Below, one piece after another: positions 25,168 to 34,724 of a DNA stretch of 64,000 bases. The stretch is from contig JADJWC010000002.1 of NCBI GenBank assembly GCA_016716565.1, positions 1 through 64,000 on the forward strand, in the 5' to 3' direction. Position 1 is the stretch's first letter. Every line of letters begins with the position of its first letter. Under the pieces are notes generated by a model that was not told the origin of the DNA, made no database searches, and worked only from the letters and a program-made list of their open reading frames with translations. A program made the translations under genes and the position numbers. This DNA comes from a bacterium (GTDB lineage Bacteria; Bacteroidota; Ignavibacteria; Ignavibacteriales; Ignavibacteriaceae).

Positions 25168-26168
25168 TCAATTGCCCAAACAATATAACATGCACCCCAG
25201 GTATAGCCCGCCCCGAAGGCTGATAAAATCAATTTATCACCTTTCTTTATTTTACCATTTCTGTAATATTCGACTAAACAAGATGGAATCGTTGCAGCAG
25301 TAGTGTTGCCATATCTGTCGATATTGATCATAACTTTCTCTTTACTCAATCCCATTCGCTCAGCGGTTGCATCGATAATTCTTAAGTTAGCCTGATGTGG
25401 CACTAGGTAAGCTATGTCTTCTGCTTTAAGATTATTTTTTTGCATTAATTCATATGACACATCTGCCATTCCTTTTACTGCAACTTTAAAAACAGCTTTA
25501 CCATCCTGAAAAAGATAATGCATCTTTTTATCAACTGTTTCGTGAGTTGGTGGATTAAGACTTCCTCCACCTTTCATATGAAGGGCAGATTCTCCGGAAC
25601 CATCAACACGTAGGATTGAATCCCGTAAACCGAGAGTTTTATCTTCACCGGGTTCAATGAGAACTGCAGCGCCACCGTCGCCAAAAAGGATACAATTATT
25701 TCGATCTGTATAATCTACGATTGAGCTCATTTTATCGGCACCAATAACCATAACTTTTTTATACTGTCCACTTTCAATCAGGGAACAGCCGGTTTGAAAA
25801 GCGAATAAGAACCCTGAACAAGCGGCTTCAAGATCAAATCCCCATGCATTGGTGGCTCCAATTTTTCTCTGAACAATACAAGCCGTTGCCGGGAAAAACA
25901 TATCAGGTGTTACAGTCGCAACTATAATACAGTCGATTTCTTCTGCATTTACTTTATGCTTTTCTATTAAATCCAATGCAGCATTTGTAGCCAGATCACT
26001 CGTTGCACCTTTTTCAAGAATTCTTCTCTCCTTAATTCCTGTTCTTGTTAAAATCCAATCTTCATTTGTTTCAACAATTGATTCGAAAAATTTATTGTCG
26101 TATACTTTTTCGGGAAAGTACATCCCAACCGCTGTTATAATTGCATTAAACTTTTTATCCTGAGGCAT
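25164..26168 (-). CDS. fabH: 3-oxoacyl-ACP synthase III
   Basis: Starts fatty acid synthesis by condensing acetyl-CoA (or branched acyl-CoA) with malonyl-ACP. The catalytic Cys is in DLEAACSGFLFA, the His in LVPHQANLRI and the Asn in DRYGNTTAATIP. Length 334 is normal. It follows plsX by 12 bases and precedes fabD with an overlap, the classical plsX-fabH-fabD order. Confidence 0.96.
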   Translation of the reverse strand: MPQDKKFNAIITAVGMYFPEKVYDNKFFESIVETNEDWILTRTGIKERRILEKGATSDLATNAALDLIEKHKVNAEEIDCIIVATVTPDMFFPATACIVQRKIGATNAWGFDLEAACSGFLFAFQTGCSLIESGQYKKVMVIGADKMSSIVDYTDRNNCILFGDGGAAVLIEPGEDKTLGLRDSILRVDGSGESALHMKGGGSLNPPTHETVDKKMHYLFQDGKAVFKVAVKGMADVSYELMQKNNLKAEDIAYLVPHQANLRIIDATAERMGLSKEKVMINIDRYGNTTAATIPSCLVEYYRNGKIKKGDKLILSAFGAGYTWGACYIVWAID

Positions 26169-26180
26169 TTTATTCCGTAA

Positions 26181-27214
26181 TTATTTTGAAAGTGAATAAT
26201 CTGAAATTGCTTCGGTCATTTTTCTTACTAATTTTTTCTGGTGCATTTCGTTTGCTCGAAGGACCATATTCTTAATTGCTTTGACACTGCTTGAGCCGTG
26301 ACCGATTATACTAATTCCGTTTACACCAAGTAAAGGCACTCCGCCGTACTCCTGATAATCAAGACTTTTCAAAGATTTTTCAAAACTCCCTTTGAGAGTC
26401 CAATTAAGATTTTATCAAAAAAACTCTTTTCGGCTGTTTTCATTAACAAATGTTTTAAAAGTTTTGGAACTGATTCACCAAACTTTAAAATAATGTTGCC
26501 AACATACCCATCACAAACAACAACATCAACATTTCCTGCGAGTATATCCCTTCCTTCAACATTACCGATAAAATTTAATTTTGATTCCCTCAACAATTTT
26601 GCAGCAGCCTCAGTAACTTCGTTTCCTTTTCCTTCTTCTTCACCCATGCTGAGAACACCTACTCTTGGATTATGAAGACCACCCATTTCTCTCGCAAAGA
26701 TAGTTCCCATCACAGCATATTCAAAAAGATGGATTGGCTTTGAATCCTTGCTTGCACCGACATCATACAAATAACAAATACCGTTTACGTTCGGCATTTC
26801 AGCACCAATAGTTGGTCTGCCAAGCCCAGGAATTCTTCCGATTATCAATGTGGAAGCTGCCATCATTGCACCGGTGTTTCCTGCACTAACAAATGCATCA
26901 GCTTTTTTATCTCGTACCATTTGTGCCCCAATAACAATTGACGAATTTGGTTTGGATTTCAGCGAAGCGGCAGGACTATCGCCCATCTCAATCACTTCAT
27001 CAGCATTTAAAATAAATTCATCCGGAAATGAAATGTTATTGGAGGAAAAGACTTCATTAATTTTTTTCTTTTGACCGACAAGGTAAAGATCATAGCTTTT
27101 CTTTTCAGAATATGCTTCAATAGCTCCAAGCACAGCATTTGCGGGAGCAAAATCTCCACCCATTGCATCAACTACAATTCTGCAACGTGAAGAATTGTCG
27201 CTGGAATTAATCAT
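26181..27214 (-). CDS. plsX: Phosphate acyltransferase PlsX (one-base frame disruption)
   Basis: Converts acyl-ACP to acyl-phosphate, the first step of phospholipid synthesis. The N-terminal 281 residues (IVVDAMGGDFAP, then FVSAGNTGAMMAAS, then LYDVGASKD) read from 27214 and stop at 26369. The conserved end (LDYQEYGGVPLLGVNG, then ISIIGHGSS) lies one frame back and ends at 26181. Adding one base in the T-run at 26410-26413 gives one reading of 344 residues, the normal length. A sequencing error is likely because the gene is usually needed and its neighbours are intact. Confidence 0.9.
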
Positions 27215-27234
27215 CTATGTAATTAAATAAAGAA

Positions 27235-27414
27235 TCAGCTTTTCGGTATGAACATCGAGCGACCGCTATAATATCCACACGAAGGGCAAGCACGATGTGT
27301 TAGTTTTATTTCACCGCAATTTGAGCAAACACCCATCGATGGCGCTGATGCTTTGTAATGAGTTCTTCTTTTGTCTCGTCTGCTCTTAGACATTTTACGT
27401 TTTGGATTTGGCAT
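27235..27414 (-). CDS. rpmF: 50S ribosomal protein L32
   Basis: A 59-residue protein, MPNPKRKMSKSRRDKRRT at the N-terminus and C-x2-C...C-x2-C zinc site (CSNCGEIKLTHRACPSCG). It lies between yceD and plsX with the usual order, and fits the large-subunit protein L32. Its position with fatty acid genes is common in bacteria. Confidence 0.95.
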   Translation of the reverse strand: MPNPKRKMSKSRRDKRRTHYKASAPSMGVCSNCGEIKLTHRACPSCGYYSGRSMFIPKS

Positions 27415-27434
27415 TTTATCTCAGACCTTAGTTT

Positions 27435-27944
27435 TTAATTATTATTTGATTTCAATTTTTTCAATGGTTCCCATCTCGAATCAACTTTTTCTTCTACGCA
27501 ATTACAGGGACCATCATTTAGATTTTTACCACATTTTGAACAAAGCCCTTTACAATCTTCCGAACACAATTTTTTCATAGGAACAGCTAACAAAGCATAA
27601 TCTCTTACATCCTTATCAAGTTCAATTTTATCCGTATCGGGATGAAGAATTACCACTTCTTCTTTTTCATTATCGGAATCATCTGAGCTCACACGAAAAA
27701 GATAGACCATTCTGAAATTGCTGATAATTTCCGTTTGAAATTCCTTAGCACATCTGTCACAGATAAAATTACCCGTTATTCCTGTTTTTGAATCCAGAAT
27801 AATTTGATTATCAAACTTTGTAAGAGCAACTTTTACTTGGTAATTGCCTACGTATGGCTCAAAAATATCAATATCACTCGCCTTACCTTCAAAATCATAG
27901 TCATATGTGCCATTAGAGAGGCTAGAAACCTTAATTTTAATCAT
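27435..27944 (-). CDS. YceD/DUF177 family protein
   Basis: A 169-residue protein with two cysteine pairs: CDRCAKEFQTEI near residue 60 and CSEDCKGLCSKCGKNLNDG near the C-terminus. This is the DUF177 (YceD) pattern; the family is nearly always next to rpmF and has been linked to 23S rRNA and ribosome assembly in several bacteria. It is the first gene of the minus-strand rpmF-plsX-fab cluster. The 250-base gap to the divergent ABC gene should hold promoters. Confidence 0.85.
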   Translation of the reverse strand: MIKIKVSSLSNGTYDYDFEGKASDIDIFEPYVGNYQVKVALTKFDNQIILDSKTGITGNFICDRCAKEFQTEIISNFRMVYLFRVSSDDSDNEKEEVVILHPDTDKIELDKDVRDYALLAVPMKKLCSEDCKGLCSKCGKNLNDGPCNCVEEKVDSRWEPLKKLKSNNN

Positions 27945-28195
27945 TTTCGTATGAAATCGAGTGAAAAATGGCTACAAATATATTCATTGAATAAAAGATA
28001 TACAAGCAAAAGAATGCTGTATAAATTCGTGTTGATTTTACAATTCTCACCTTTTATGGATAAGATTAACAAGCGATAATCCTTCTTTAAGTAGTGACAA
28101 TTATTCCTAAAATTACTTATCGTTTATAAGATCAATTTTTTCTTTATTTACTATCTTAAGACCTGAGATTTCTAACATTATTTTTCCCGTTACTA

Positions 28196-29092
28196 ATGCT
28201 GATTGTTAACAATCTGGTAAAAAATTATAACACTGTGCATGCGGTTGATGAACTTTCTTTTCAGGTCCGTCCAGGATGTATATTTGGCTTACTCGGACCA
28301 AATGGTGCTGGAAAAACTACAACGTTAAGAACAATCCTCAATATCATCAAACCAACATCCGGTGAAATACTTTTTGATAATAAGCCGATAACTTACGAGT
28401 ATTATAATCTAATCGGTTATCTGCCTGAAGAAAGAGGATTGTATAGAAGAAGCAAGGTAATCGATGTCTTGATATATTTTGCCGGATTAAAAAATGTAGA
28501 AAAGAATGATGCAGTAAAACTTGCTGATGTTTGGTTGAAGAAATTGCACATCTATGAACAGAGAGATAAAAAAATTGAGCAGCTTTCAAAAGGTAATCAG
28601 CAGAAAGTTCAATTAATTGCTGCTGTACTTCATAATCCGAGACTTTTGATTCTTGACGAGCCATTCACGGGTTTTGATCCTATCAATCAACAGGAAGTAA
28701 AAAATATAATCTTATCATTCGTATCTGAAGGAAAAACAATTATTCTTTCTACGCATTTAATGGATCTTGCGGAAAAATTATGTGAGGACATTTTACTAAT
28801 CAATAATGGAAGAGCAATCAGTTTGGGGAATCTTTCTGTCATTAAGAAGAATTTCGGTGGGAATAACATTAGAATCAGTGTACAAAAAGACTACAGTACG
28901 TTTAAATCTTTTCCCGAAATTATAAAAATGGAAATATTTAATAACTATGCGGAAATTCAATTGAAAGATGAGATTAAACCTTCTCATTTTCTTAAAAAAA
29001 TAATCGAGTTTACAGAAGTAAATCATTTTTCAATAATTGAACCTTCGCTGAATAAAATTTTTATTGATTTGATAAAACAGAAACAGGACTAA
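28196..29092 (+). CDS. ABC transporter ATP-binding protein
   Basis: Nucleotide-binding subunit of an export-type ABC transporter. Walker A GPNGAGKTT is at residues about 35-43, the signature LSKGNQQKVQ near 140, Walker B LLILDEPFTGFDP follows, and the H-loop His is in STHLMD. The C-terminal 70 residues vary, as in NatA-type subunits. The stop overlaps the permease start (ATGA type overlap), so the two form one unit. Confidence 0.93.
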   Translation: MLIVNNLVKNYNTVHAVDELSFQVRPGCIFGLLGPNGAGKTTTLRTILNIIKPTSGEILFDNKPITYEYYNLIGYLPEERGLYRRSKVIDVLIYFAGLKNVEKNDAVKLADVWLKKLHIYEQRDKKIEQLSKGNQQKVQLIAAVLHNPRLLILDEPFTGFDPINQQEVKNIILSFVSEGKTIILSTHLMDLAEKLCEDILLINNGRAISLGNLSVIKKNFGGNNIRISVQKDYSTFKSFPEIIKMEIFNNYAEIQLKDEIKPSHFLKKIIEFTEVNHFSIIEPSLNKIFIDLIKQKQD

Positions 29093-30336
29093 TGATCAAG
29101 AAAATAATAACAATTGCAAAATGGGAATATCTGGAAAAGGTAAAGACAAAAGCATTTATTATTTCGTTGATCATTACTCCAATAATTATTGTTTCAATAA
29201 CGATTCTTCCAACGCTTATTTTTCGAGATGAAAGCCCAAATACAGAAATGATAGGTATATTGGATACTTCCGGGAAGTATTTTGATTTTCTTCGTGAAGA
29301 GCTGGAGAAATATGAATTGCCTGATGGTCAGAAAAATTACGTGATTCTGAATTTTTATCAACCCGGAAATTCTTTTGAAGAGATGACCGGAGATGCCGAT
29401 AAAAGTGTTTTCGATAAAATAATAAACGGTTATTTAGTAATCGGATCAAATGAGGGAGATTCAATTACCGCAGAGTTCAGAAGCAATCAGATAGGAAATT
29501 TTAAAATCGTTGGAAGGTTGGAAGAAGCATTACACAATTTCAGAATGAACCAAATATTCGAACAAGCTGGTATAAGAACAAATATACTAGATCAAATTCA
29601 GGAAAAAATATTTGTACAACAGAAAAAAATTTCTAAGGACGGAAAGATTTCAGATATGGATTTCTTCACAACATTTTTTCTATCGATTGTTTTTGTCCTT
29701 TTACTTATGATGATGGTAGTTTATTCAGGACAAATGTTAGTTAGAAGTCTGATTGAAGAAAAGTCAAGCCGACTAATCGAAATGCTTATTTCCAGCAGCA
29801 CTCCCGATGAACTTCTTACTGGGAAAATTTTAGGTCTGAGCATGTTAGGACTTACACAAATGATGATCTGGATTTTGATTGGAATCAGTTTCACTGCCAG
29901 CTCATTAATTCCTGTTAGTGCATTCAAGAATTTAATACCTATTCTAATCTTCTTCATTCTTGGTTTTCTGTTTTACTCGAGTTTGTTTGTTGGAATTGGT
30001 TCCACCGTGAACACCGAACAAGAAGCACAACATATAACAACTTACCTTAGTTTGATTTTGATGCTACCGATTGTGATTGCGATGCCGGCAATTCAGAATC
30101 CGGATTTTTTGCTGACTAAAATATTTTCATACATACCGCTCACTATTCCAACCGTTATGATACTCCGACTAAATGTTGAAGATATATCGACCATAGAAAT
30201 ATTAGTCACTCTTGGAATTCTTATTATTTCGACTTTTATTGTTACGAAAATCAGCGCAAAAGTTTTCAGGATAGGTATTTTATCTTATGGAAACAGACCA
30301 ACCTTAAAAGAATTAATCAACTGGATTAAGGAATAG
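29092..30336 (+). CDS. ABC transporter permease, NatB/YhaP-type, 414 aa
   Basis: ABC-2 type membrane subunit. One N-terminal transmembrane helix (FIISLIITPIIIVSITIL) is followed by a roughly 150-residue extracytoplasmic domain and then five or six helices (about 195-400, such as FFLSIVFVLLLMMMVVYSG). The fold and pairing match sodium-export or drug-export NatAB-like systems; the cargo is unknown. It is read with the upstream ATPase. Confidence 0.85.
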   Translation: MIKKIITIAKWEYLEKVKTKAFIISLIITPIIIVSITILPTLIFRDESPNTEMIGILDTSGKYFDFLREELEKYELPDGQKNYVILNFYQPGNSFEEMTGDADKSVFDKIINGYLVIGSNEGDSITAEFRSNQIGNFKIVGRLEEALHNFRMNQIFEQAGIRTNILDQIQEKIFVQQKKISKDGKISDMDFFTTFFLSIVFVLLLMMMVVYSGQMLVRSLIEEKSSRLIEMLISSSTPDELLTGKILGLSMLGLTQMMIWILIGISFTASSLIPVSAFKNLIPILIFFILGFLFYSSLFVGIGSTVNTEQEAQHITTYLSLILMLPIVIAMPAIQNPDFLLTKIFSYIPLTIPTVMILRLNVEDISTIEILVTLGILIISTFIVTKISAKVFRIGILSYGNRPTLKELINWIKE

Positions 30337-30363
30337 ATTTATTTTGGCAATAAATTTTTTCAG

Positions 30364-31065
30364 ATGGCAAAAGACACAATTTTAATTTTCGTAAACTCAC
30401 CTATTCTTAATCCAAGGGAAATAATTCCATATCCAAATTTATCTACTAATTATTCTGTGTATTTAAACACGCTGCTCTTCTCAAATTGGTTTGATATATT
30501 ATCCGAAACTCAAAACAAATTTGATATTTCCATCTTTATGAATGAATTAGACAAAGAATATCTTCCCAGATACATATTACCAAATGAAGCGAATCCGGTT
30601 TTTTATAAGAATGAACTGATTGGTGAAGAATTCCAGAATACTTTTATTAGCCGGTCTTCAAATGCAGAGTCAAAAACTTTGGTTTTATTTTTTAATTCAA
30701 TCGGCCTTAAAATGGATGAGATATTCAGGCTATTTAGTCTCATTCAAATTGATGAACAAACGTTTGCAATTGGGAAATCTGACACTCAAAAGATAAATTG
30801 TGTTTGTATGAAACAATCAGATGTAGAAATTCCTGGGTTATTTATTAAGGCAGAAAGGAATTATCAAACATTCCTCAAACTGATGAGCGATAAAGATTAT
30901 TTTGTTCACACAATAAAAAACTTTTTATCTATCGATGACTTCGAAGACATTAAAAAACTTTATATTGAACTATCAAAAAAAGAAAGTCTATCATATTGCA
31001 GTCAGAAAATGCATGAGAGTTTTAACGATTTATTTATCGAATACAAAGAGCTTTTAAATGTCTAA
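30364..31065 (+). CDS. Hypothetical protein, 233 aa
   Basis: No family recognised with certainty. The first strand (DTILIFVNSPILNPREIIPY) faintly recalls DUF2064-type nucleotide-sugar enzymes, without their key motifs. The rest is soluble and helical at the C-terminus. It overlaps nadD by eight bases (ATGTCTAA), so the two are likely translated together. Confidence 0.65.
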   Translation: MAKDTILIFVNSPILNPREIIPYPNLSTNYSVYLNTLLFSNWFDILSETQNKFDISIFMNELDKEYLPRYILPNEANPVFYKNELIGEEFQNTFISRSSNAESKTLVLFFNSIGLKMDEIFRLFSLIQIDEQTFAIGKSDTQKINCVCMKQSDVEIPGLFIKAERNYQTFLKLMSDKDYFVHTIKNFLSIDDFEDIKKLYIELSKKESLSYCSQKMHESFNDLFIEYKELLNV

Positions 31066-31636
31066 AATCGGAATTTTCGGAGGAACATTTGATCCAATTC
31101 ATCTCGGACATTTAATTACAGCACAGTCTGTAAAAGAAATCCGTGATCTTGATAAAATTATTTTTATACCGGCATATATTTCTCCGCACAAAACCGATGC
31201 GAAACCAAGTTCACCGGATGATCGCCTGAATATGATAAAAATTGCTGTTGAAGAAATTCCATTTTTTGATTACTCGGATATTGAAATAAAAAAAGGTGGA
31301 ATTTCATATACTGTCGATACTCTCAGAGAACTAAAAAAATGTTATGATAAAATTGAATTTATAATCGGTTATGACAATATTTTCACATTCCATACCTGGA
31401 AGGAACCGGATCAAATATTCAAACTCGCAGATGTAATTGTGCTGAAACGAAAGTCATCACACCCTCCGCAGTTTGAAGATAAGTATTATCGGCAAGCTGT
31501 ATTTGTTCAGACAAGAGGAATAGAAATTAGTGCAACGGATATCCGCGAGAGAGTCAATAAAGGATTGCCCATTAATTTTCTTGTTCCACCAAAAGTAATG
31601 GAATATATTTTCAATCATAAATTATACATCGAATAA
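31058..31636 (+). CDS. nadD: Nicotinate-nucleotide adenylyltransferase
   Basis: Adds AMP to nicotinate mononucleotide in NAD synthesis. The HxGH motif is in GIFGGTFDPIHLGHL and the ISATDIRERV motif near the C-terminus is the ISSTxxR nucleotide site. Length 192 is normal. The next gene starts on the base right after its stop. Confidence 0.94.
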   Translation: MSKIGIFGGTFDPIHLGHLITAQSVKEIRDLDKIIFIPAYISPHKTDAKPSSPDDRLNMIKIAVEEIPFFDYSDIEIKKGGISYTVDTLRELKKCYDKIEFIIGYDNIFTFHTWKEPDQIFKLADVIVLKRKSSHPPQFEDKYYRQAVFVQTRGIEISATDIRERVNKGLPINFLVPPKVMEYIFNHKLYIE

Positions 31637-32556
31637 ATGAAAATTCTTATTACAGGCGGGGCAGGTTTTATTGCTTCGCAAATTGCAGATGCATATTTAA
31701 GAGAAGGACACGAAGTTTATATATTAGATAATCTTTCCACCGGATTCTTAAAGAATGTAAATCCTTCTGCTCATTTCGTTAAAGCTGATATATCTTCTCC
31801 ATCAGTGCTGGATTTATTTGATAAAGTAAAATTTGATGTTGTAAACCATCATGCAGCTCAGATCGATGTAAGAAAATCAGTAAATGATCCGGTCTTCGAT
31901 GCAAATACGAATATTCTTGGAACAATCAACCTGTTACAGGCATGTATCAAAACCGGAGTGAAAAAATTTATGTTTGCATCGACCGGCGGAGCTGTTTACG
32001 GCGAACAGGAATACTTCCCTGCCGATGAAAAGCATCCAACCAATCCGGTTTCACCTTATGGAATAACTAAGCTTTCGATAGAAAAATATTTATACTTTTA
32101 TAAGAATGAGTATGGTTTGAAGTATACAATTCTGCGATATGCAAATGTTTATGGACCGAGGCAAAATCCATTTGGCGAAGCAGGTGTTGTTGCAATCTTT
32201 ACTAACAAGCTGTTAAGAAAAGAAAATCCAATTATAAATGGAGATGGAAAACAAACACGCGATTATGTTTTTGTTGAAGATGTCGTTAAAGCTAATGTAA
32301 CGACTCTAACTGATGATTCATCGGAAATATATAATGTCGGGACAGGAATTGAAACCAGCGTGAAGGATTTATTTAAAAAGTTGAATCACATTGCAGGAAT
32401 AAAGCTGAAGAGAAACACGGGCCGGCACCAAAAGGTGAACAGGCAAGAAGTGTAATCTCATCAGAAAAACTGTATAATACTTTTAACTGGAAACCCTCAG
32501 TAACAATTGATGAGGGACTTAGAAAGACTTTCGAATTTTTTAAATCAAATATTTGA
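31637..32556 (+). CDS. NAD-dependent sugar epimerase/dehydratase (one-base frame disruption)
   Basis: Short-chain-dehydrogenase-type sugar-nucleotide enzyme, likely UDP-glucose 4-epimerase or a relative. It has GGAGFIA (NAD binding), ASTGGAVYGE, and Y-x-x-x-K in SPYGITKLSIEKY. The uncorrected frame ends at 32455 with a spurious tail. Adding an A in the run at 32413-32415 restores KHGPAPKGEQARS and the normal C-terminus (FNWKPSVTIDEGLRKTF) to a stop at 32554-32556, 306 residues. The corrected stop overlaps the meaB start codon. Confidence 0.85.
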
Positions 32557-33527
32557 CAGCGAATTTGTCATACAAAAAATTAACAGAAAAAGTTTTCATC
32601 AATGACAGAAGAAAAGTTGCAAGAGCAATTTCGATAGTTGAAGACTATACTTCAGATGCTGCACAGCTTTTAAAAGAAATTTACTCAAGAGTTGGTACAG
32701 CTTATAGAATTGGAATAACAGGTCCTCCCGGCGCAGGGAAAAGCACTATAACAAACCAATTGACAAAATTATTTCGTAAAGCTGATAAAAAAGTTGGAAT
32801 AATTGCAGTAGATCCGACCAGCCCATTTACCGGTGGTGCTTTGCTCGGCGATAGAATAAGAATGAACGAAGTCGGAAACGATGAAGGTGTATTCATCAGA
32901 AGTATGGCGACGAGAGGAAGTCTCGGTGGATTAAGTAAAAAAGCAATTGATGCAGCCGATGTCCTCGACGCAGCAGGCTATGAATACATTTTACTTGAAA
33001 CAGTTGGTGTTGGTCAGTCAGAGCTTGATATTGTTCAGGCTGCTGATACAACTATTGTTGTTCTTGTACCTGAATCAGGAGATTCTGTGCAGGCAATGAA
33101 AGCCGGATTGATGGAAATCGCTGATTTCTTTGTGTTGAATAAAAGTGACAGACCCGGAGCCGATCAGGCTGTTGCTTCACTTCAAACTACTTTGATGATG
33201 AAGGATCATGATGAAAAATCATGGATGCCGGGTATTATCAAAACAGTTGCTGCCGAAAATAAAGGAATGGATGAAGTCCTTGCAGAGATTGAAAGACATC
33301 GGAAATTTATGGAGGTTCAAAATCTTTTTTTAAAGAAAAGAGAGAAGCAGGCTAAAAACAGGATCAAAGAAATTGTTGAGAATAAAATCAGAGAAGAATT
33401 GTGGAGCGAAAGTGGTGAAAAATCTTTAAATTCAACAGTAGAAAAAGTTATTCTTGGCAATTTATCACCATATCATATTGCGGAAGAAATAATTGAGAAT
33501 TTTATCGGCAAAAAAGCAATTAAGTAA
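32553..33527 (+). CDS. meaB: MeaB/ArgK family GTPase, methylmalonyl-CoA mutase chaperone
   Basis: G-protein that protects and loads B12 onto methylmalonyl-CoA mutase. Walker A is in GITGPPGAGKST, followed by DPTSPFTGGALLGDR, LETVGVGQSELD and the N-K-S-D specificity motif VLNKSDRPGAD. The start is TTG at 32553, which overlaps the previous gene's corrected stop as TTGA; no ATG lies nearby in frame. No mutase gene is in the window, but a stand-alone B12-binding domain lies at 55837-56247. Confidence 0.9.
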   Translation: MTANLSYKKLTEKVFINDRRKVARAISIVEDYTSDAAQLLKEIYSRVGTAYRIGITGPPGAGKSTITNQLTKLFRKADKKVGIIAVDPTSPFTGGALLGDRIRMNEVGNDEGVFIRSMATRGSLGGLSKKAIDAADVLDAAGYEYILLETVGVGQSELDIVQAADTTIVVLVPESGDSVQAMKAGLMEIADFFVLNKSDRPGADQAVASLQTTLMMKDHDEKSWMPGIIKTVAAENKGMDEVLAEIERHRKFMEVQNLFLKKREKQAKNRIKEIVENKIREELWSESGEKSLNSTVEKVILGNLSPYHIAEEIIENFIGKKAIK

Positions 33528-33563
33528 CTCAGCAACCTTAAGAATATTTTGAGGGGTAACGTT

Positions 33564-34724
33564 ATGGAATCTACAGCCCAATCATTTCTAATCGAACTCA
33601 CTGAAAATCAAATACTAATTCGAGATACCATTCGTGATTTTGCTCAGAAAAAAATAAAACCAAAAGTGATGGAATGGGATGAAGCACAACATTTTCCATT
33701 GGAGATCTTCAAGGAACTTGGTGAACTTGGATTCATGGGAATAATTTTCCCTGAGGAGTATGGCGGTGCTGGTTTAGGTTACCAGGAGTTTGTAATAATT
33801 ATCGAAGAACTTGGAATTGTTGATCCGTCAATTTCTTTATCAGTGGCAGCTCATAATGGACTCTGTACAAATCATATTTACAGATTCGGCAACGAACAGC
33901 AGAAAAGAAAATATTTACCGGACTTAGTTTCCGGCAAAACTATCGGTGCGTGGGGATTAACTGAATCTTCGTCCGGCAGCGATGCCGCAGGATTAAAATC
34001 GGTAGCTGAAAAGAAAGGCAACAAGTACATTCTTAACGGAAACAAAACATTTACAACTCATGGTGCTTCTGCAAAGACTCTGGTAGTGATCGCAATTACG
34101 AATAAAGACGCAGGCAAAAAAGGAATATCGGCTTTCATACTTGAACAAGGAATGCCCGGACTTATTATTGGTAAAAAAGAAAACAAACTAGGAATGAGAG
34201 CGAGCGAAACTGTACAGCTTACATTTGAAAATCTTGAAGTGCCCGAAGAAAATTTACTTGGTGAAGAAGGGATGGGTTTTATAAATGCGATGCAGGTTCT
34301 GGAAGGTGGAAGAATTTCTATTGCTGCAGTTAGTCTTGGTTTAGCACAGGGATGTCTGAACGAATCATTAAAATATTCTCAGGAAAGATTTCAGTTTGGA
34401 AAACCTTTATCTGCATTCCAGGCAACTCAATTCAAACTAGCGGATATGAAAACTAATATTGAGGCTGCACGAATGTTAACAATGCGCGCAGCAAAAATGA
34501 AAGATGATGGTCTGCCGAATATCAAGGAAGCTGCAATGGCAAAACTATTTGCGAGTGAAATTGCTGAAAAAGCTGCAAGTGAAGCTGTGCAGATTCACGG
34601 AGGCTACGGCTTTACTAAAGATTATCCCGTTGAAAAATATTTTAGAGATGTAAAGCTGTTAACAATCGGCGAAGGAACTTCCGAAATTCAGAGAATTGTT
34701 ATTGCGAAAGAAATATTAAAATGA
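33564..34724 (+). CDS. Acyl-CoA dehydrogenase
   Basis: FAD-dependent oxidation of acyl-CoA to the enoyl-CoA. N-terminal helical, middle beta and C-terminal helical domains are clear (WGLTESSSGSDA, then SETVQLTFENLEVPEENLLGE, then AVQIHGGYGFTKDYPVEKYFRD). The catalytic glutamate is likely in GEGTSEIQRIVIA. The open frame runs back to 33549, but ATG at 33564 has a GAGGGG ribosome binding site and gives 386 residues, the usual length. It overlaps the next gene by four bases. Confidence 0.9.
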   Translation: MESTAQSFLIELTENQILIRDTIRDFAQKKIKPKVMEWDEAQHFPLEIFKELGELGFMGIIFPEEYGGAGLGYQEFVIIIEELGIVDPSISLSVAAHNGLCTNHIYRFGNEQQKRKYLPDLVSGKTIGAWGLTESSSGSDAAGLKSVAEKKGNKYILNGNKTFTTHGASAKTLVVIAITNKDAGKKGISAFILEQGMPGLIIGKKENKLGMRASETVQLTFENLEVPEENLLGEEGMGFINAMQVLEGGRISIAAVSLGLAQGCLNESLKYSQERFQFGKPLSAFQATQFKLADMKTNIEAARMLTMRAAKMKDDGLPNIKEAAMAKLFASEIAEKAASEAVQIHGGYGFTKDYPVEKYFRDVKLLTIGEGTSEIQRIVIAKEILK

